From positions 248,001 through 312,000 of the forward strand of contig CAWJFE010000005.1 of NCBI GenBank assembly GCA_963842125.1: a DNA stretch of 64,000 nt. Reading direction: 5' to 3'. Position numbers and translations under genes: made by a program. The first letter of the stretch is position 1, and the number at the start of each line of letters is the position of its first letter. The notes below the pieces were generated by a model. The model saw nothing but the letters and a program-made list of their open reading frames with translations, made no database searches and was not told the origin of the DNA. Shown piece after piece: positions 49,259 to 59,002 of the stretch. The stretch comes from CAWCWK01 sp963842125 (GTDB taxonomy: Bacteria; Pseudomonadota; Alphaproteobacteria; Rhizobiales; CAWCWK01).

Positions 49259-52200
49259 CTACCGGAAGTTCTTCGCACGGACCCTGATGGCCCGCTCCTC
49301 GGCCAGTGGTTCGAGCAGATCGCGCGGCTTCGGCACGGTCCGCCGATCGATCGCGGCCCCGCCGCCCGACCGCGCCTCATCGCCCCGCCCGGCGTCGAGA
49401 CGGAACGCGTCTCGTCCTGCGAGTGTGTCGAGCAGATGCGTATGATCGATGAAGGACCGCGCGATCAGATGCACGGTCTCCCCGTCGCGTTGGACGATGC
49501 CGCGCACGCCCATCATGCGCGAGGTCAGGATCAGGCGGCGGTTGGCCTCGAAGAGCTTGGGATAGATCACGACGTTGGCGATGCCGGTTTCGTCTTCCAG
49601 CGTGACGAACATGACGCCTTTGGCCGAGCTTGGCTTCTGGCGCACGAGGATCAGGCCCGACACCGCCTTGTGGTGGCCGCTCCGGGCCATGAGGAGCGCA
49701 TCGCAGGGCGCGAACCTCTGCCGTCGCAGGTCCAACCTAAGGAACGCCAACGGATGGTCCCGCAGGCTCAACCCCTGCGCCCAGTAGTCCGCCGCCACCT
49801 CCGCCCCGGCCGTCATGGCCGGCAGGGCGACGGAGTCCTCCTTCGCGTCCGGCTCGTTCGACATAGTCGCGGCATGAAGGGCGATCGGCGGTGTGGCGTG
49901 CCCCTGTGCAGACCAGACCGCCTCGCGCCGCCCGAGGCCGAGCGCAGCCAGGGCGTCGCTCTGCGCGAGAAGATCGAGCGCCGCGCGGGGCAGGTGCGAC
50001 CGCTGCGCGAGGTCGGCGACGCTTGCGTAGGGCGTGCCTCGCCGCGCCCGAACGAGCGCGTCGGCGTCGCCCTCCCGCAGGCCCACGATGGAGCGTAGCC
50101 CGAGGCGGACCGCAAGGTGCGGTGCGTCCCCGATTGGCCGGTCGCCCTTCGCCGTTGGTCGCCCCTCCATCGGCTCGAGCGTGCAATCCCAATCGCTCGC
50201 GTTCAGGCAGACGGGCCGCACCTCGACGCCATGCTCCTTCGCGTCCCGCACGAGCTGCGCCGGGGCGTAGAAGCCCATCGGCTGCGCGTTCAGAAGGCCG
50301 GCGAGGAACACGTCCGGGTGATGCCGCTTCATCCAACTGGACGCATAGGCGATCAGGGCGAAGGAGGCCGCGTGGCTCTCCGGGAAGCCGTAGCTCCCGA
50401 AGCCCTCGAGCTGGGTGAACATGTTCTCCGCGAAGGCCTGATCATACCCGTTCGCGATCATGCCCTCCACCAGCTTGTCGCGGAACATCGTCACCCCTTG
50501 CGTGAATTTGAACGTCCCCATCGCCCTGCGAAGCTCGTCGGCCTCGGCCGGGGTGAAGCCGGCCGCCACGATGGCGACCTGCATGGCCTGCTCCTGGAAG
50601 AGCGGGATGCCGAGCGTCTTCGACAGAACGGCTTCGAGTTCCGGCGTCGGGTAGGTCACCGTCTCCTCGCCATTGCGGCGTCGAAGATAGGGGTGGACCA
50701 TCTGCCCCTGGATCGGCCCAGGGCGAACGACCGCGACCTGCACCACAAGGTCGTAGAACGTCCGCGGACCATGTCGCGGAAGCATGGCCATCTGCGCGCG
50801 ACTCTCGATCTGGAACGTGCCGAGCGTGTCGGCCCGGCGGATCATGGCGTAGGTGGCGGGGTCCTCCTGCGGGATCTGGGCGAGCGACAAGGGCAGGCCC
50901 TTCTCGGCTTCCAGAAGCTCGAAGCTGTTCGCCATGGCCGACAGCATGCCGAGACCGAGGACGTCGACCTTCATGAAGCCGACGATATCGAGATCGTCCT
51001 TGTCCCATTCGACGATCTGGCGATCCGCCATGGCGGCGGGCTCGATCGGGACAAGCTCGTCCAGCCGAGTGTTCGTCAGAACGAAGCCGCCCGGATGCTG
51101 CGAGGTGTGGCGCGGCGTTCCGATCAGCTGGGCGGACAGTTCCAGCGTCAGGCGTAGGCGACGGTCATCAAGGTTGAGGCCGGACTGTGCCGCCTGTTCC
51201 GGCGGTACGCCCTCGTCCGACCAGCCCCAGGTCAGCTCGGTCAGCTGCGAGGTCACGTCCTCCGACAGGCCCATCACCTTGCCGACGTCGCGCACGGCAC
51301 CCTTCACGCGGAAGCGGGTCACCACCGCCGTCAGGGCTGCGCGGGTCCGGCCATAGGTCCGGTAGATCCATTGGATCACCTCCTCGCGGCGGCCGGACTC
51401 GAAGTCGACATCAATGTCGGGCGGCTCGTCGCGGCTCTCCGACACGAACCGCTCAAAGAGCAGGCCCTGCGCGACAGGGTCGATCGAGGTGATGCCGACG
51501 GCGAAGCAGACCGTAGAGTTGGCCGCCGAGCCGCGCCCCTGGCACAGGATGTCCTGTGAGCGAGCGAAGGAGACGATGCTCTCGACGGTCAGGAAGTACG
51601 GCGCGATCTGCTTGGTCGCGATGAGCCGAAGCTCGTGCCGGACCTGATTGCGAACCGCGGAGGGCGCACCCGTCGGATAGCGCCAGGCGAGGCCGTCCTC
51701 TACGAGCCGAGACAGGCGTCCCTGCGCCGTCTGACCTCCGGCGACCTCCTCCGGGTAATCATAGCGCAGGTCGGAGAGGCGGAAGGCGGCGCGTAGGGCG
51801 ATCTCGTTCGTGCGCGCGACGGCGTCCGGCCAATCGGCCATGAGGCGGGCGATCTCGGCGGGCGCCTGCAGATGGCGCCCGGCATGCGCGTCGAGCCGGA
51901 AGCCTGCCTCGTCGATCGTGCAGCCATGGCGGATGCAGGTCACGACGTCCTGAAGGATACGGCGCTCGGGGGCGTGATAGAGGGCGTCCCCGGTCGCGAT
52001 GGGAAGGACGCCGGCAGCCCGCGCCGCCTCGTAGACGGCTTGCAAGCGAAGATGATCGCCCGCCGCCAGCGATCGCGTCATCGTCGCATAGGCCGCGTTC
52101 CCAAAGACATGGCAGAGGCGGGAGAGGTTCCGGGTCAGCCTCTCCCCCGGCAGGTCCGTTACCAGCGCGGCGAGCCATCCGTCGCCCCAGTCCTCGACAT

Positions 52201-52585
52201 CTTCCCATCCGAGGTCGCACGCCCCCTTGCCCGCGCGGGACTTGCCGAGCGACAGCATGCGGCAGAGGCGTCCGTAGGCGACGAGATCAATAGGGTAGAC
52301 GAGAAGGCTCGTCCCGCAGCGCAGGTCGAGCCGGCATCCGACGACGAGGCGCATCTGCGCGACCTTGGCCGCCTCGAAGGCCCGGGGCAGGCCGCCCAGA
52401 GTGTTCCGGTCGGTGATCGCGATGGCGGAATGGCCGAGCGCCTTGGCTGAGACGATCAGCTCGGCCGGCGAGGAGATGCCGCGCAGGAACGAGTAATGGC
52501 TCGTCGTCTGCAGTTCGGCATAGGCGCCTGCCCATACGCGATTGCGGATGCCGCCTCCTGTGCCGACGGTTTTCGCAATCACCAT
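49259..52585 (-). CDS. dnaE2: error-prone DNA polymerase III alpha subunit homologue
   Basis: About 1108 residues from ATG 52585. PHP domain (AYAELQTTSHYSFLRGISSP), polymerase core with DIDVDFESGRREEVI and SQHPGGFVL, and an OB-fold near the C-terminus (SGLILVRQKPSSAKGVMFVT) agree with DnaE2/ImuC. It performs lesion bypass and induced mutagenesis together with ImuB and ImuA. The start overlaps the imuB stop by seven bases; longer in-frame extension upstream lies within imuB. It is the last gene of the imuA-imuB-dnaE2 operon, placed here on an apparently mobile island. Confidence 0.94.
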   Translation of the reverse strand: MVIAKTVGTGGGIRNRVWAGAYAELQTTSHYSFLRGISSPAELIVSAKALGHSAIAITDRNTLGGLPRAFEAAKVAQMRLVVGCRLDLRCGTSLLVYPIDLVAYGRLCRMLSLGKSRAGKGACDLGWEDVEDWGDGWLAALVTDLPGERLTRNLSRLCHVFGNAAYATMTRSLAAGDHLRLQAVYEAARAAGVLPIATGDALYHAPERRILQDVVTCIRHGCTIDEAGFRLDAHAGRHLQAPAEIARLMADWPDAVARTNEIALRAAFRLSDLRYDYPEEVAGGQTAQGRLSRLVEDGLAWRYPTGAPSAVRNQVRHELRLIATKQIAPYFLTVESIVSFARSQDILCQGRGSAANSTVCFAVGITSIDPVAQGLLFERFVSESRDEPPDIDVDFESGRREEVIQWIYRTYGRTRAALTAVVTRFRVKGAVRDVGKVMGLSEDVTSQLTELTWGWSDEGVPPEQAAQSGLNLDDRRLRLTLELSAQLIGTPRHTSQHPGGFVLTNTRLDELVPIEPAAMADRQIVEWDKDDLDIVGFMKVDVLGLGMLSAMANSFELLEAEKGLPLSLAQIPQEDPATYAMIRRADTLGTFQIESRAQMAMLPRHGPRTFYDLVVQVAVVRPGPIQGQMVHPYLRRRNGEETVTYPTPELEAVLSKTLGIPLFQEQAMQVAIVAAGFTPAEADELRRAMGTFKFTQGVTMFRDKLVEGMIANGYDQAFAENMFTQLEGFGSYGFPESHAASFALIAYASSWMKRHHPDVFLAGLLNAQPMGFYAPAQLVRDAKEHGVEVRPVCLNASDWDCTLEPMEGRPTAKGDRPIGDAPHLAVRLGLRSIVGLREGDADALVRARRGTPYASVADLAQRSHLPRAALDLLAQSDALAALGLGRREAVWSAQGHATPPIALHAATMSNEPDAKEDSVALPAMTAGAEVAADYWAQGLSLRDHPLAFLRLDLRRQRFAPCDALLMARSGHHKAVSGLILVRQKPSSAKGVMFVTLEDETGIANVVIYPKLFEANRRLILTSRMMGVRGIVQRDGETVHLIARSFIDHTHLLDTLAGRDAFRLDAGRGDEARSGGGAAIDRRTVPKPRDLLEPLAEERAIRVRAKNFR

Positions 52586-54120
52586 ACGCCGTGGAGGAAC
52601 CAGGCCGGTACGTCCTCCATGGCGGCATTGCGGAAGATCCAGAACCGCTGTCCGGTCTCGTCCTCGACCACGTAGTAGTCCCGCAGGGCTTCGCGTTCGC
52701 GGTCCTTGCGCCACCACTCGCCTCGAATGCGCTCAGGGCCGTCGGAATGGACCACACGGTGGCGGACGCGGCGCCAGACGAAGAAGGCGGGGGGATGATC
52801 CGGCACCTGCGTGACCGCCGTGATCGGTTCCGGGCGGGGCAGAAGGCGGGTCGGGCGCGGGGGAGGCATGTAGGCGCCGTTGCTATCGTCATCCTCGAGC
52901 AGCGGATCGACCCAGCGGAAGCTGCGTTCCGGCACGCGGCTCTCGTGCAAGCGCACGCCGTAGACGCGCACGATGCCGGGCCGGGAGCAGATGCGATCGA
53001 CCAGGGCCGCACGATCGACCGCGGCCGGTATGCCCTCGTCGGCGAGACCGAATGGAGCGGCCGTAGCCTCCAACGGCGACGTTACGCTCGCGACGAGCCG
53101 CAGGCCCTCCGCGCCGTGGCGGGCGGACAGCCGATCGAACCGCCGCGCAAGGAGACCCGCGATGTGCTCCGCCGCCCGCGAGGGCGCGCTGAAGCCCACC
53201 CCGATTGCCTGGGCATCGCCGTCCACCTGATAAACGACGAGATCGACATGACGGGCACCCTCGGTCCGCGCCTCGAGCTCGCGGCAAAGCGTGCTGCAGG
53301 CCTCAGCGACGAGGCGGCCAAGCTGATCGTGATCGAGGACGGGCTCGAGGAAGCGGCGCTCCACCGCGACACGGTCCCTGAAGCGCAGCCACGCCATCGG
53401 CGACGCGACTGCGCCTTGGAGGCGATCGAGCGCGAGGACGACGCTGCGGCCGTGCCGCTTTGCCAGCGGGCCGCGTGGGATGCGAGCAAGGTCGCCGACG
53501 GTGACCAAGCCCAGGCCGAGGAGGGAACGGCGTGTCCGGTCATCCAGATCAAGGGCGGCGAGCGGAAGGGTGAGAACGCATGCCACCTCTTCATCGACGG
53601 AGTAGACCCGAACCCCCGTATCCGCATTTGCGAAGCGGGCGAGCGCCCACGACGACGATGCGTTCGAGGCAATGGCAATGCGTGATGTATAGCCAGCTTG
53701 GGCGAGGCGACGGTGTAGATCGTCGGTGAGAGGACGAAGACCGCCGTGGAGATGATCCGCGCCGGTCACGTCGATGACGATGCCGTCCTCCCTGACCATC
53801 GCAACGAGGGGGGCATAGCGCAGGCATTCTAGCGCGAGATCCTTCAGCACCTCGCGTTGCCCTGTTGGGTCGTCTTCGACCACCACGACATCGCGCACGA
53901 GAACACGCGCCTTCGCGACCGTCAGACCGGGATGCACACCGGCGTCGAGGGCGGCGTAATCGGCATGAACGACCGCGCGACGGCTCGTGCCGGTCGCCGT
54001 GACGAGGGGCGTCGAGACGGGCGGAGCCTCAGCCCGCCCGCGCAGCAGATCGGTCGCGAGGAAGGGTAGATGGACGGCTACGATCGTCCGATGCAAAGTC
54101 GGGTGGAAAAGCCTCGTCAT
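52579..54120 (-). CDS. imuB: ImuB, inactive Y-family polymerase of the mutasome
   Basis: 513 residues. Y-family palm and finger regions (TIVAVHLPFLATDLL, VVHADYAALDAGVHPGLTVA, LGLGLVTVGDLARIPRGPLA) lack the usual acidic active-site set, as expected for ImuB. GIVIDVTGADHLHGG is the conserved centre. The C-terminus (RGEWWRKDREREALRDYYVV, EDETGQRFWIFR) is the ImuB-specific part used in complex assembly. It bridges the sliding clamp and DnaE2. It overlaps imuA by 92 bp and dnaE2 by seven bases. Confidence 0.93.
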   Translation of the reverse strand: MTRLFHPTLHRTIVAVHLPFLATDLLRGRAEAPPVSTPLVTATGTSRRAVVHADYAALDAGVHPGLTVAKARVLVRDVVVVEDDPTGQREVLKDLALECLRYAPLVAMVREDGIVIDVTGADHLHGGLRPLTDDLHRRLAQAGYTSRIAIASNASSSWALARFANADTGVRVYSVDEEVACVLTLPLAALDLDDRTRRSLLGLGLVTVGDLARIPRGPLAKRHGRSVVLALDRLQGAVASPMAWLRFRDRVAVERRFLEPVLDHDQLGRLVAEACSTLCRELEARTEGARHVDLVVYQVDGDAQAIGVGFSAPSRAAEHIAGLLARRFDRLSARHGAEGLRLVASVTSPLEATAAPFGLADEGIPAAVDRAALVDRICSRPGIVRVYGVRLHESRVPERSFRWVDPLLEDDDSNGAYMPPPRPTRLLPRPEPITAVTQVPDHPPAFFVWRRVRHRVVHSDGPERIRGEWWRKDREREALRDYYVVEDETGQRFWIFRNAAMEDVPAWFLHGVW

Positions 54121-54829
54121 CGCGGTCCGTGACTATCCACGATGCAGGCGGACAGGTTCGCGATCGGACGAGTTCGACCCGTAACCGCCTCGGTCTCAGG
54201 CCGCGGACGGACTGTCGTTGGCTCGGCGAAGGCCCGACTCGCCATCGCGTCGCTGCCGCGGACGGATGGGCTAGCGGATCGTCCTGCGATCCTGCCGTGC
54301 GGATAAGAAATGCTGGCAGTTGGTTCTCGCCGGCGGCCAGCGATAGCCGCCGCGTCGCGGTTAGGTCGGCCTGTCGGATCTCGCCGACCACGGCGCCGAC
54401 GTCCGGCGTTCGCAGCGCCTCTTCCATCGCGCCCAAGGCGTGCTTCGAGGTGCGCGACTGCACGAATATAACCTGCGTTAGATCGAGGCCTAATCGAATC
54501 AGAGGCGGCGGAAAGATGGACGATGCTTCGTGGATCCAGATAAGCGGATTCGATGCGCCAGATAGAAGGGCTGCGACAAACGACGTCGATGGACCGCTTA
54601 GGAAGCCGCAGGACGCATCGACGAACTCGTGCAAGACGGTAGCGCTTAAGCCCCCTTCCAAATGCTCGTCGATCAAAGAGACGCCGGTCGTTAGAGCGGC
54701 GCGGTTTGATCCATGTCCGCGATCCGTCGCGACGAAACGCCGAAGATCGTCCAGGCGAGCGCGAGCATGCCTTGGACATCCTAGCTGAAGCTTGCACCTC
54801 TCAGGTTCGACGTGTCGCATACGCGCCAC
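54029..54829 (-). CDS. imuA: ImuA, RecA-like mutasome protein
   Basis: 266 residues. TTGVSLIDEHLEGGLSATVL followed by HEFVDASCGFLSGPSTSFVA matches the RecA-like fold of ImuA. LIWIHEASSIFPPPLIRLGL, SLAAGENQLPAFLIRTAG, AATRWRVGPSPSQ and the end region RSRTCPPASWIV are conserved in the family. It tunes the ImuB/DnaE2 mutasome. It is the first gene of the operon; I could not find a clear alphaproteobacterial LexA box (GTTC-N7-GTTC) upstream. The exact start is uncertain because the first ~25 residues are poorly conserved. Confidence 0.9.
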   Translation of the reverse strand: MARMRHVEPERCKLQLGCPRHARARLDDLRRFVATDRGHGSNRAALTTGVSLIDEHLEGGLSATVLHEFVDASCGFLSGPSTSFVAALLSGASNPLIWIHEASSIFPPPLIRLGLDLTQVIFVQSRTSKHALGAMEEALRTPDVGAVVGEIRQADLTATRRLSLAAGENQLPAFLIRTAGSQDDPLAHPSAAATRWRVGPSPSQRQSVRGLRPRRLRVELVRSRTCPPASWIVTDRDDEAFPPDFASDDRSRPSTLPRDRSAARAG

Positions 54830-55141
54830 GGTCTGCGAGATCTATTGCCCAGGGGGAGCGCAGGTCGGGAGACGGGCAGGTAAGAGTGTTTGTAAGCATG
54901 GCCAACTCGATGAACGTCGTTGGGGCATGCCAGCTCTATGCCGATCGGAAACCGTCTTTTGTGTATGAGTAAGTTTATAGATCCCGTCAGCGCCCTGACG
55001 GGCCTCCGCGCCGAACGAGAACTGCTCTCCTGAGACCCGTATCTAACCAGATTGCTGAACGCGTATGTGCCAAATCGTATCTCCTCCGCCGACAGGACTT
55101 GATCGCAAGCCTTGCCGCGTCTTCGTAGCGTTGAGAAAACA
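54830..55141. other. intergenic region between imuA and the first recombinase
   Basis: 310 bp; should hold the imuA promoter. No recognisable operator, RNA or terminator. A gaacgagaac motif at about 55015 has half-sites only two bases apart, so it is not a LexA box. Confidence 0.4.
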
Positions 55142-56482
55142 CTACATGGAGAAAGGGTTGTCCCTTGGGGTAATCCAGTGCGCATCGTACAGTCGTTCCA
55201 AACTGGTCTCGTAGGTCTTCCTGATATCGGCGACCGCGGCAGGTGCGAGATCTGGAACGACTGCGCCGATCGCGCCCTTGCCCGCGCGCGCATAGTGCTG
55301 CCGGTGTGAGCTGTCCTGGCCATGTCCCATCATGTATGCGACCTTGACGCTCGCATCCGGATCGGTGCCCAGCGCTAGCAACATGTTTGCGCAGAACTGA
55401 TGCCGGCAATCGTAGAGGGTGTAACTGCGACGCCGGGTTGGCCATAGCCGACGGCTCGTGATCTTTAGCAAGTTCTGTAATCGTCCCCGCTCATGGTCCC
55501 ACTCTGCGGCGGAGAACTGTGCTGCGTAAGCAAAGATTTCTTCGATCCGACGGTGCATTCCCACTGGTAGGTGTTCGAACCGAAGGTCGCGGGTCGGACC
55601 GTGTGTTCGGCATTGGAACTCGTCGTGTTTGCCGTTGTGGAGCTGCACCAAGGTTGCTGGTAGGGCCGATCCGATGACGACGCCGGTGCGAAGTTCGCAG
55701 GGGCGCGCACCAATAACCACGAGGACGTCCAGCATATTCGCCAAATGGTGCGCCCGAGGAGATCGACTGAATCGCAAAGCCGCCTTCAACCGTTCGAGAT
55801 CGCGGGCAGGCATGTGACCGACCCCATGTGCTTTGGCCCGCGATGCCGTCTTCCGCGCCGCCGGCCAGGTATTGCGATCCTCGGCAGCTCGGAACGCCAT
55901 CAGCGAGATCTGCATGTCGATGTCGTCACGCGACGTTACCAAATGCTCGCCCAGCACGAAGAGAAGTGCCGAACGATACTGCTGTATTGAGGACGGCGAT
56001 TTCCCCCCGAGCGACTCAGCGAACCTGTAGACATCGCTTATGATGAATTCGCTCTTGCGTAGTGTAAGCTCCAGCCTATCCAAGCGCCCCCTAGCCCTAT
56101 TGCGATAGTCCGCGGCGGTCCGCGGGTTCATGCATTCGACCCAGCCCATAATCAGGTCCAACGCGTCTTCATCCGAGGCAACATCCTGGACGCTAGGACG
56201 AGGTATCGTCGTGGAGGCCGTGGGTTCATCCCGCGCAGTTGCAGCAACGGCCATTACCGGGTCCTCGGGTTCGACACCTACCTTACACGACGTTTCGGCC
56301 TCGTTTTCCGGCCGCCCCTTGTAGAGGGGGACCGACACGTCCGTGTTAGCCCTGTTCGACCCTTTGGCATCGCCGGTATGCTGCACCTCTCGGGCGTCAG
56401 ATGCACCACGCGAGTCCTGTCCAAGGGCGCCGAGAAAGTATGTCGCCTCAAACCCATCGTTGGTGGTCGTACCGTCGTCCAT
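55142..56482 (-). CDS. tyrosine recombinase (accessory, 446 aa)
   Basis: 446 residues. The N-terminal ~100 are unstructured; a SAM-like core-binding region follows (MNPRTAADYRNRARGRLDRL). The catalytic part has Arg in VVIGARPCELRTG, a Lys in LHNGKHDEFQ, Arg360 in LYDCRHQFC, His387 in YMMGHGQDSS and the nucleophile Tyr397 in HRQHYARAG. All catalytic positions look filled, so it should be active. It lies directly downstream of the larger integrase on the same strand (122-bp gap). Paired recombinases at one tRNA can belong to one element or mark successive insertions. Confidence 0.87.
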   Translation of the reverse strand: MDDGTTTNDGFEATYFLGALGQDSRGASDAREVQHTGDAKGSNRANTDVSVPLYKGRPENEAETSCKVGVEPEDPVMAVAATARDEPTASTTIPRPSVQDVASDEDALDLIMGWVECMNPRTAADYRNRARGRLDRLELTLRKSEFIISDVYRFAESLGGKSPSSIQQYRSALLFVLGEHLVTSRDDIDMQISLMAFRAAEDRNTWPAARKTASRAKAHGVGHMPARDLERLKAALRFSRSPRAHHLANMLDVLVVIGARPCELRTGVVIGSALPATLVQLHNGKHDEFQCRTHGPTRDLRFEHLPVGMHRRIEEIFAYAAQFSAAEWDHERGRLQNLLKITSRRLWPTRRRSYTLYDCRHQFCANMLLALGTDPDASVKVAYMMGHGQDSSHRQHYARAGKGAIGAVVPDLAPAAVADIRKTYETSLERLYDAHWITPRDNPFSM

Positions 56483-56604
56483 GATCGGGCTCCTTTTCGC
56501 TTACCCGATCCTCTCATGAGTTGCGCCTAACGCCGAAGACGGTACCCCGCTTGGCAGGTTATCTCTCAGAAGGTCACTCGAAGTCGGACCAACGGAACAC
56601 ATCG

Positions 56605-58494
56605 CTATGTTTTGCCCCTACGGGGACGCGTCTGTCGCTTCTTCGCGGCGAGCTTATCGAAGTCGAGACCCTGAAAAGGGCTGAGATCGATCGATTTCGG
56701 GATCTTCTGGTTGGCGAGCTTCCGCATATCCGAAAGACTCAAGGCGCGGTGGCCGTAGCTGCGGTCGTGCTCGCCGTCGAGGCCATGACCGGCCTGGAGC
56801 CGGTTCGCCCGACCCGAGACCTGACCTTCCCGCATGGCGTCGATCCGGTCGCCCCGGAGGGAGTGAATGACCTCTCGGTTGCCTCCCGCCGCGCCGGCCT
56901 TCTTCAGCAGGCGGTTCAAGATCGTCGAGGCCTGCTTGCTTGGATCGGCCGTTGTGTGAAGCGCCTTGAAGAGACTACCTTCCTGTCGACTGGCCCACTC
57001 GCAGAACCCAATTCCAGACAAAACGTTGTGCAGCACAAAGAATGTGGTGCTCTCGCCAGTCTTGATCGGGATGCGTGCCCAATGACCATTGATGAACGCC
57101 AGGCCATTCGTATCGCCAATCCAAACTCCGTCCTTTTGTCGAAGGTCCGCTCCGGTCAGGTGCGCCAGCAGACCAATGCGTCGGCCCGTTAAGAACGCTA
57201 GGAGCGGCAGCATGGCTTCATCAAGGTAGCCGGATTCTGTCCCGAGCAGGAAAGTCTTGTTCAGCACGCTATGGCTAACGCTTTCGCGTGGTACCGAAGC
57301 CGCCAACCCCTCCGGGAAGCGCACCTTGAACCCCGCGAATGGGTCGCGGTAGCCGTGATCTGCCATGCCGTGTCGGATCATCATCTTGACCGCCGCAACG
57401 TAGCCGTCCTCAAGGGTCTTGCGCCCGATTGGCTGCGCCGTCCGGTCCTTGTTACTCTCCAGCATCTGGGAAGCATCGACCTTGCCATTCGTCCAGGAAC
57501 GCCGATCCTTGTCGCTCTTAGGCCAGACCTGCATGCGGTTCACGTAGGCTTGCAGATCACTCGGCTTATACTCATCGACGGGCCGATCGCCGATGACCTC
57601 GAGCCATGCGCGACGGCGCAGGCGCAGCGTTTGGATATCCCTCGTCTCTTTCCCAGCCGCTTCAATACGCATTCGCAAATAGGCGTCCGAGATGGCGCTA
57701 AACGTAGGGGTCTTCGAGGTATCTGACTGACGCGGTGGAATAGAAGTCGCAACAGGATGTGCCGTAAGGACGGCCTGCTCCGCTGGCGGGTTGGAAGGAA
57801 CGGCTTGTGCTTTCGAGAATGTCGCGAGCCCTTCGTCCGAGAAGATCTGCAAGCCGGGAGGTACGCTCGAACCGACGTTCGCTAGGATCGTGTCGAGCGC
57901 TTCGCGAGCGACGAGTTCCGCCTGTTTGTTGTAGTGTTCTCCGGCCGCGCGAGCCTCCAAGGCGCGATCGCGGGCGAACTCCATCGCCCTCATGCTCCTC
58001 TCGAATGTCTTGACAAACTCAATCGCGCGCGACGGATCCTGCGTTGCAGCGGCGATGTTCGCCTGACAGGCCTGGGTTATGTCTCGAACGAGGTCGCCAT
58101 AGGGCGTCCTCGGTAAACCGTCGCCTTGCGTTTCGCCTGCTTCGCTACTTGCTCGCCGGCCATCCATCGCCTTCGCCTCCTCGAAGCCCTGCCGACAGAT
58201 GCCGGCGCAGATATCCGCGAGGATACGGGCTTGGCCGGGCGAGACATGCCCGAGCGAGACCCTAACGAATCCTTTTCGCGTCCCTTCCGATTTTACACCA
58301 ATTTGGGACGAAGCCAGGGCACGAGGCACCCGCATCTGAAAGCGCCAGCCCGACCGGGTTCGAGTCAGGTACCTACCGCCAACAGGTACGATCTTCTGCG
58401 CAGCCCGCGAGACGCCGCAAACCGCAGGCTTCCGGCATTCCAACGGTGGCACATTGTGAGATACATTTGGTGATACATCGGCGTGATCGGACAC
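56605..58494 (-). CDS. large tyrosine integrase next to tRNA-Ser
   Basis: About 629 residues from GTG 58494, which has AAGGG at a suitable distance; in-frame extension upstream would translate the tRNA gene and is rejected. The N-terminus (RYLTRTRSGWRFQMRVPRAL) looks like the DUF6538 domain of island integrases. The catalytic domain shows LAFLTGRRIGLLAHLTGADL (Arg), RIPIKTGESTTFFVLHN (Lys), VIHSLRGDRIDAM (His-x-x-Arg) and AGHGLDGEHDRSYGH (His and Tyr nucleophile). It lies 75 bp from the tRNA 3' end. This is the probable enzyme for integration at the tRNA-Ser 3' end. Confidence 0.9.
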   Translation of the reverse strand: MSDHADVSPNVSHNVPPLECRKPAVCGVSRAAQKIVPVGGRYLTRTRSGWRFQMRVPRALASSQIGVKSEGTRKGFVRVSLGHVSPGQARILADICAGICRQGFEEAKAMDGRRASSEAGETQGDGLPRTPYGDLVRDITQACQANIAAATQDPSRAIEFVKTFERSMRAMEFARDRALEARAAGEHYNKQAELVAREALDTILANVGSSVPPGLQIFSDEGLATFSKAQAVPSNPPAEQAVLTAHPVATSIPPRQSDTSKTPTFSAISDAYLRMRIEAAGKETRDIQTLRLRRRAWLEVIGDRPVDEYKPSDLQAYVNRMQVWPKSDKDRRSWTNGKVDASQMLESNKDRTAQPIGRKTLEDGYVAAVKMMIRHGMADHGYRDPFAGFKVRFPEGLAASVPRESVSHSVLNKTFLLGTESGYLDEAMLPLLAFLTGRRIGLLAHLTGADLRQKDGVWIGDTNGLAFINGHWARIPIKTGESTTFFVLHNVLSGIGFCEWASRQEGSLFKALHTTADPSKQASTILNRLLKKAGAAGGNREVIHSLRGDRIDAMREGQVSGRANRLQAGHGLDGEHDRSYGHRALSLSDMRKLANQKIPKSIDLSPFQGLDFDKLAAKKRQTRPRRGKT

Positions 58495-58555
58495 GAGAAC
58501 GACCCTTGGGTGGGCCGCCGGCCTTCGGCAGAACCGAGCGTCTACAAGGGCTTGC

Positions 58556-58659
<104 letters not shown>

Positions 58660-58926
58660 GCGGGTGCGCGGGGACGGGGGCCGTCTCCGCAGGTCTCTTG
58701 CGGGCCGCAGATAGGCCGGATTGGGGCGGGATGGCAAGGGGGAAGGTTGGGTTCCGTCGCCCGGCCTTATCGTCGGTGCCGGCTAGACATCGCTTTGGCG
58801 TTCAATCGCGCAAGGGGGGCTTCGACGGGCGGGCGCCGAGACGGTCTGACGGACCAATCGGACGATCGTTGCCGGACAGGTCCGCCGCCCGGCTCGACAA
58901 AGAGGGCGCGTAAAGGGTCTTCGACC

Positions 58927-58954
58927 TTGACAGGACGGCAGCGGCCCATATAAA
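58927..58954 (+). promoter_or_regulatory. sigma-70-type promoter of rplU-rpmA
   Basis: TTGACA at 58927-58932 and TATAAA at 58949-58954, with a 16-bp spacer. Both hexamers are at or near consensus. It lies about 90 bp before the rplU start and on the same strand, with no other gene it could serve. Confidence 0.8.
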
Positions 58955-58965
58955 TCGCCGCGATT

Positions 58966-59002
58966 GGCGCGGAGCGTAACGGCTCTCGCGCCCGATTTTT
59001 TT
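58966..59002 (+). terminator. intrinsic terminator-like hairpin in the rplU leader (possible attenuator)
   Basis: A 10-bp G/C-rich stem (ggcgcggagc against gctctcgcgcc, one bulged base) with a 6-nt loop ends at 58992. A run of seven T at 58996-59002 follows. It lies after the promoter at 58927-58954 and 43 bp before the rplU ATG. No plus-strand gene lies upstream, so it cannot serve as an ordinary terminator of another unit. Confidence 0.65.

Larger units (their letters stand above)
28850..58555. mobile_element. probable genomic island segment B (defence systems, mutasome, integrases)
   Basis: This segment lies between the internal repeat at 28833 and tRNA-Ser at 58570. Two tyrosine recombinases stand directly next to the tRNA, and the cargo is three restriction/defence-type modules, SRAP and the imuA-imuB-dnaE2 cassette. 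The orientation (integrase next to the tRNA 3' end, distal repeat at the far end) is the standard arrangement of tRNA-integrated islands. Confidence 0.65.

Noticed and set aside
54830..55141. LexA box before imuA
   Set aside because: No GTTC-N7-GTTC or GAAC-N7-GAAC pair found; the gaacgagaac motif has the wrong spacing.
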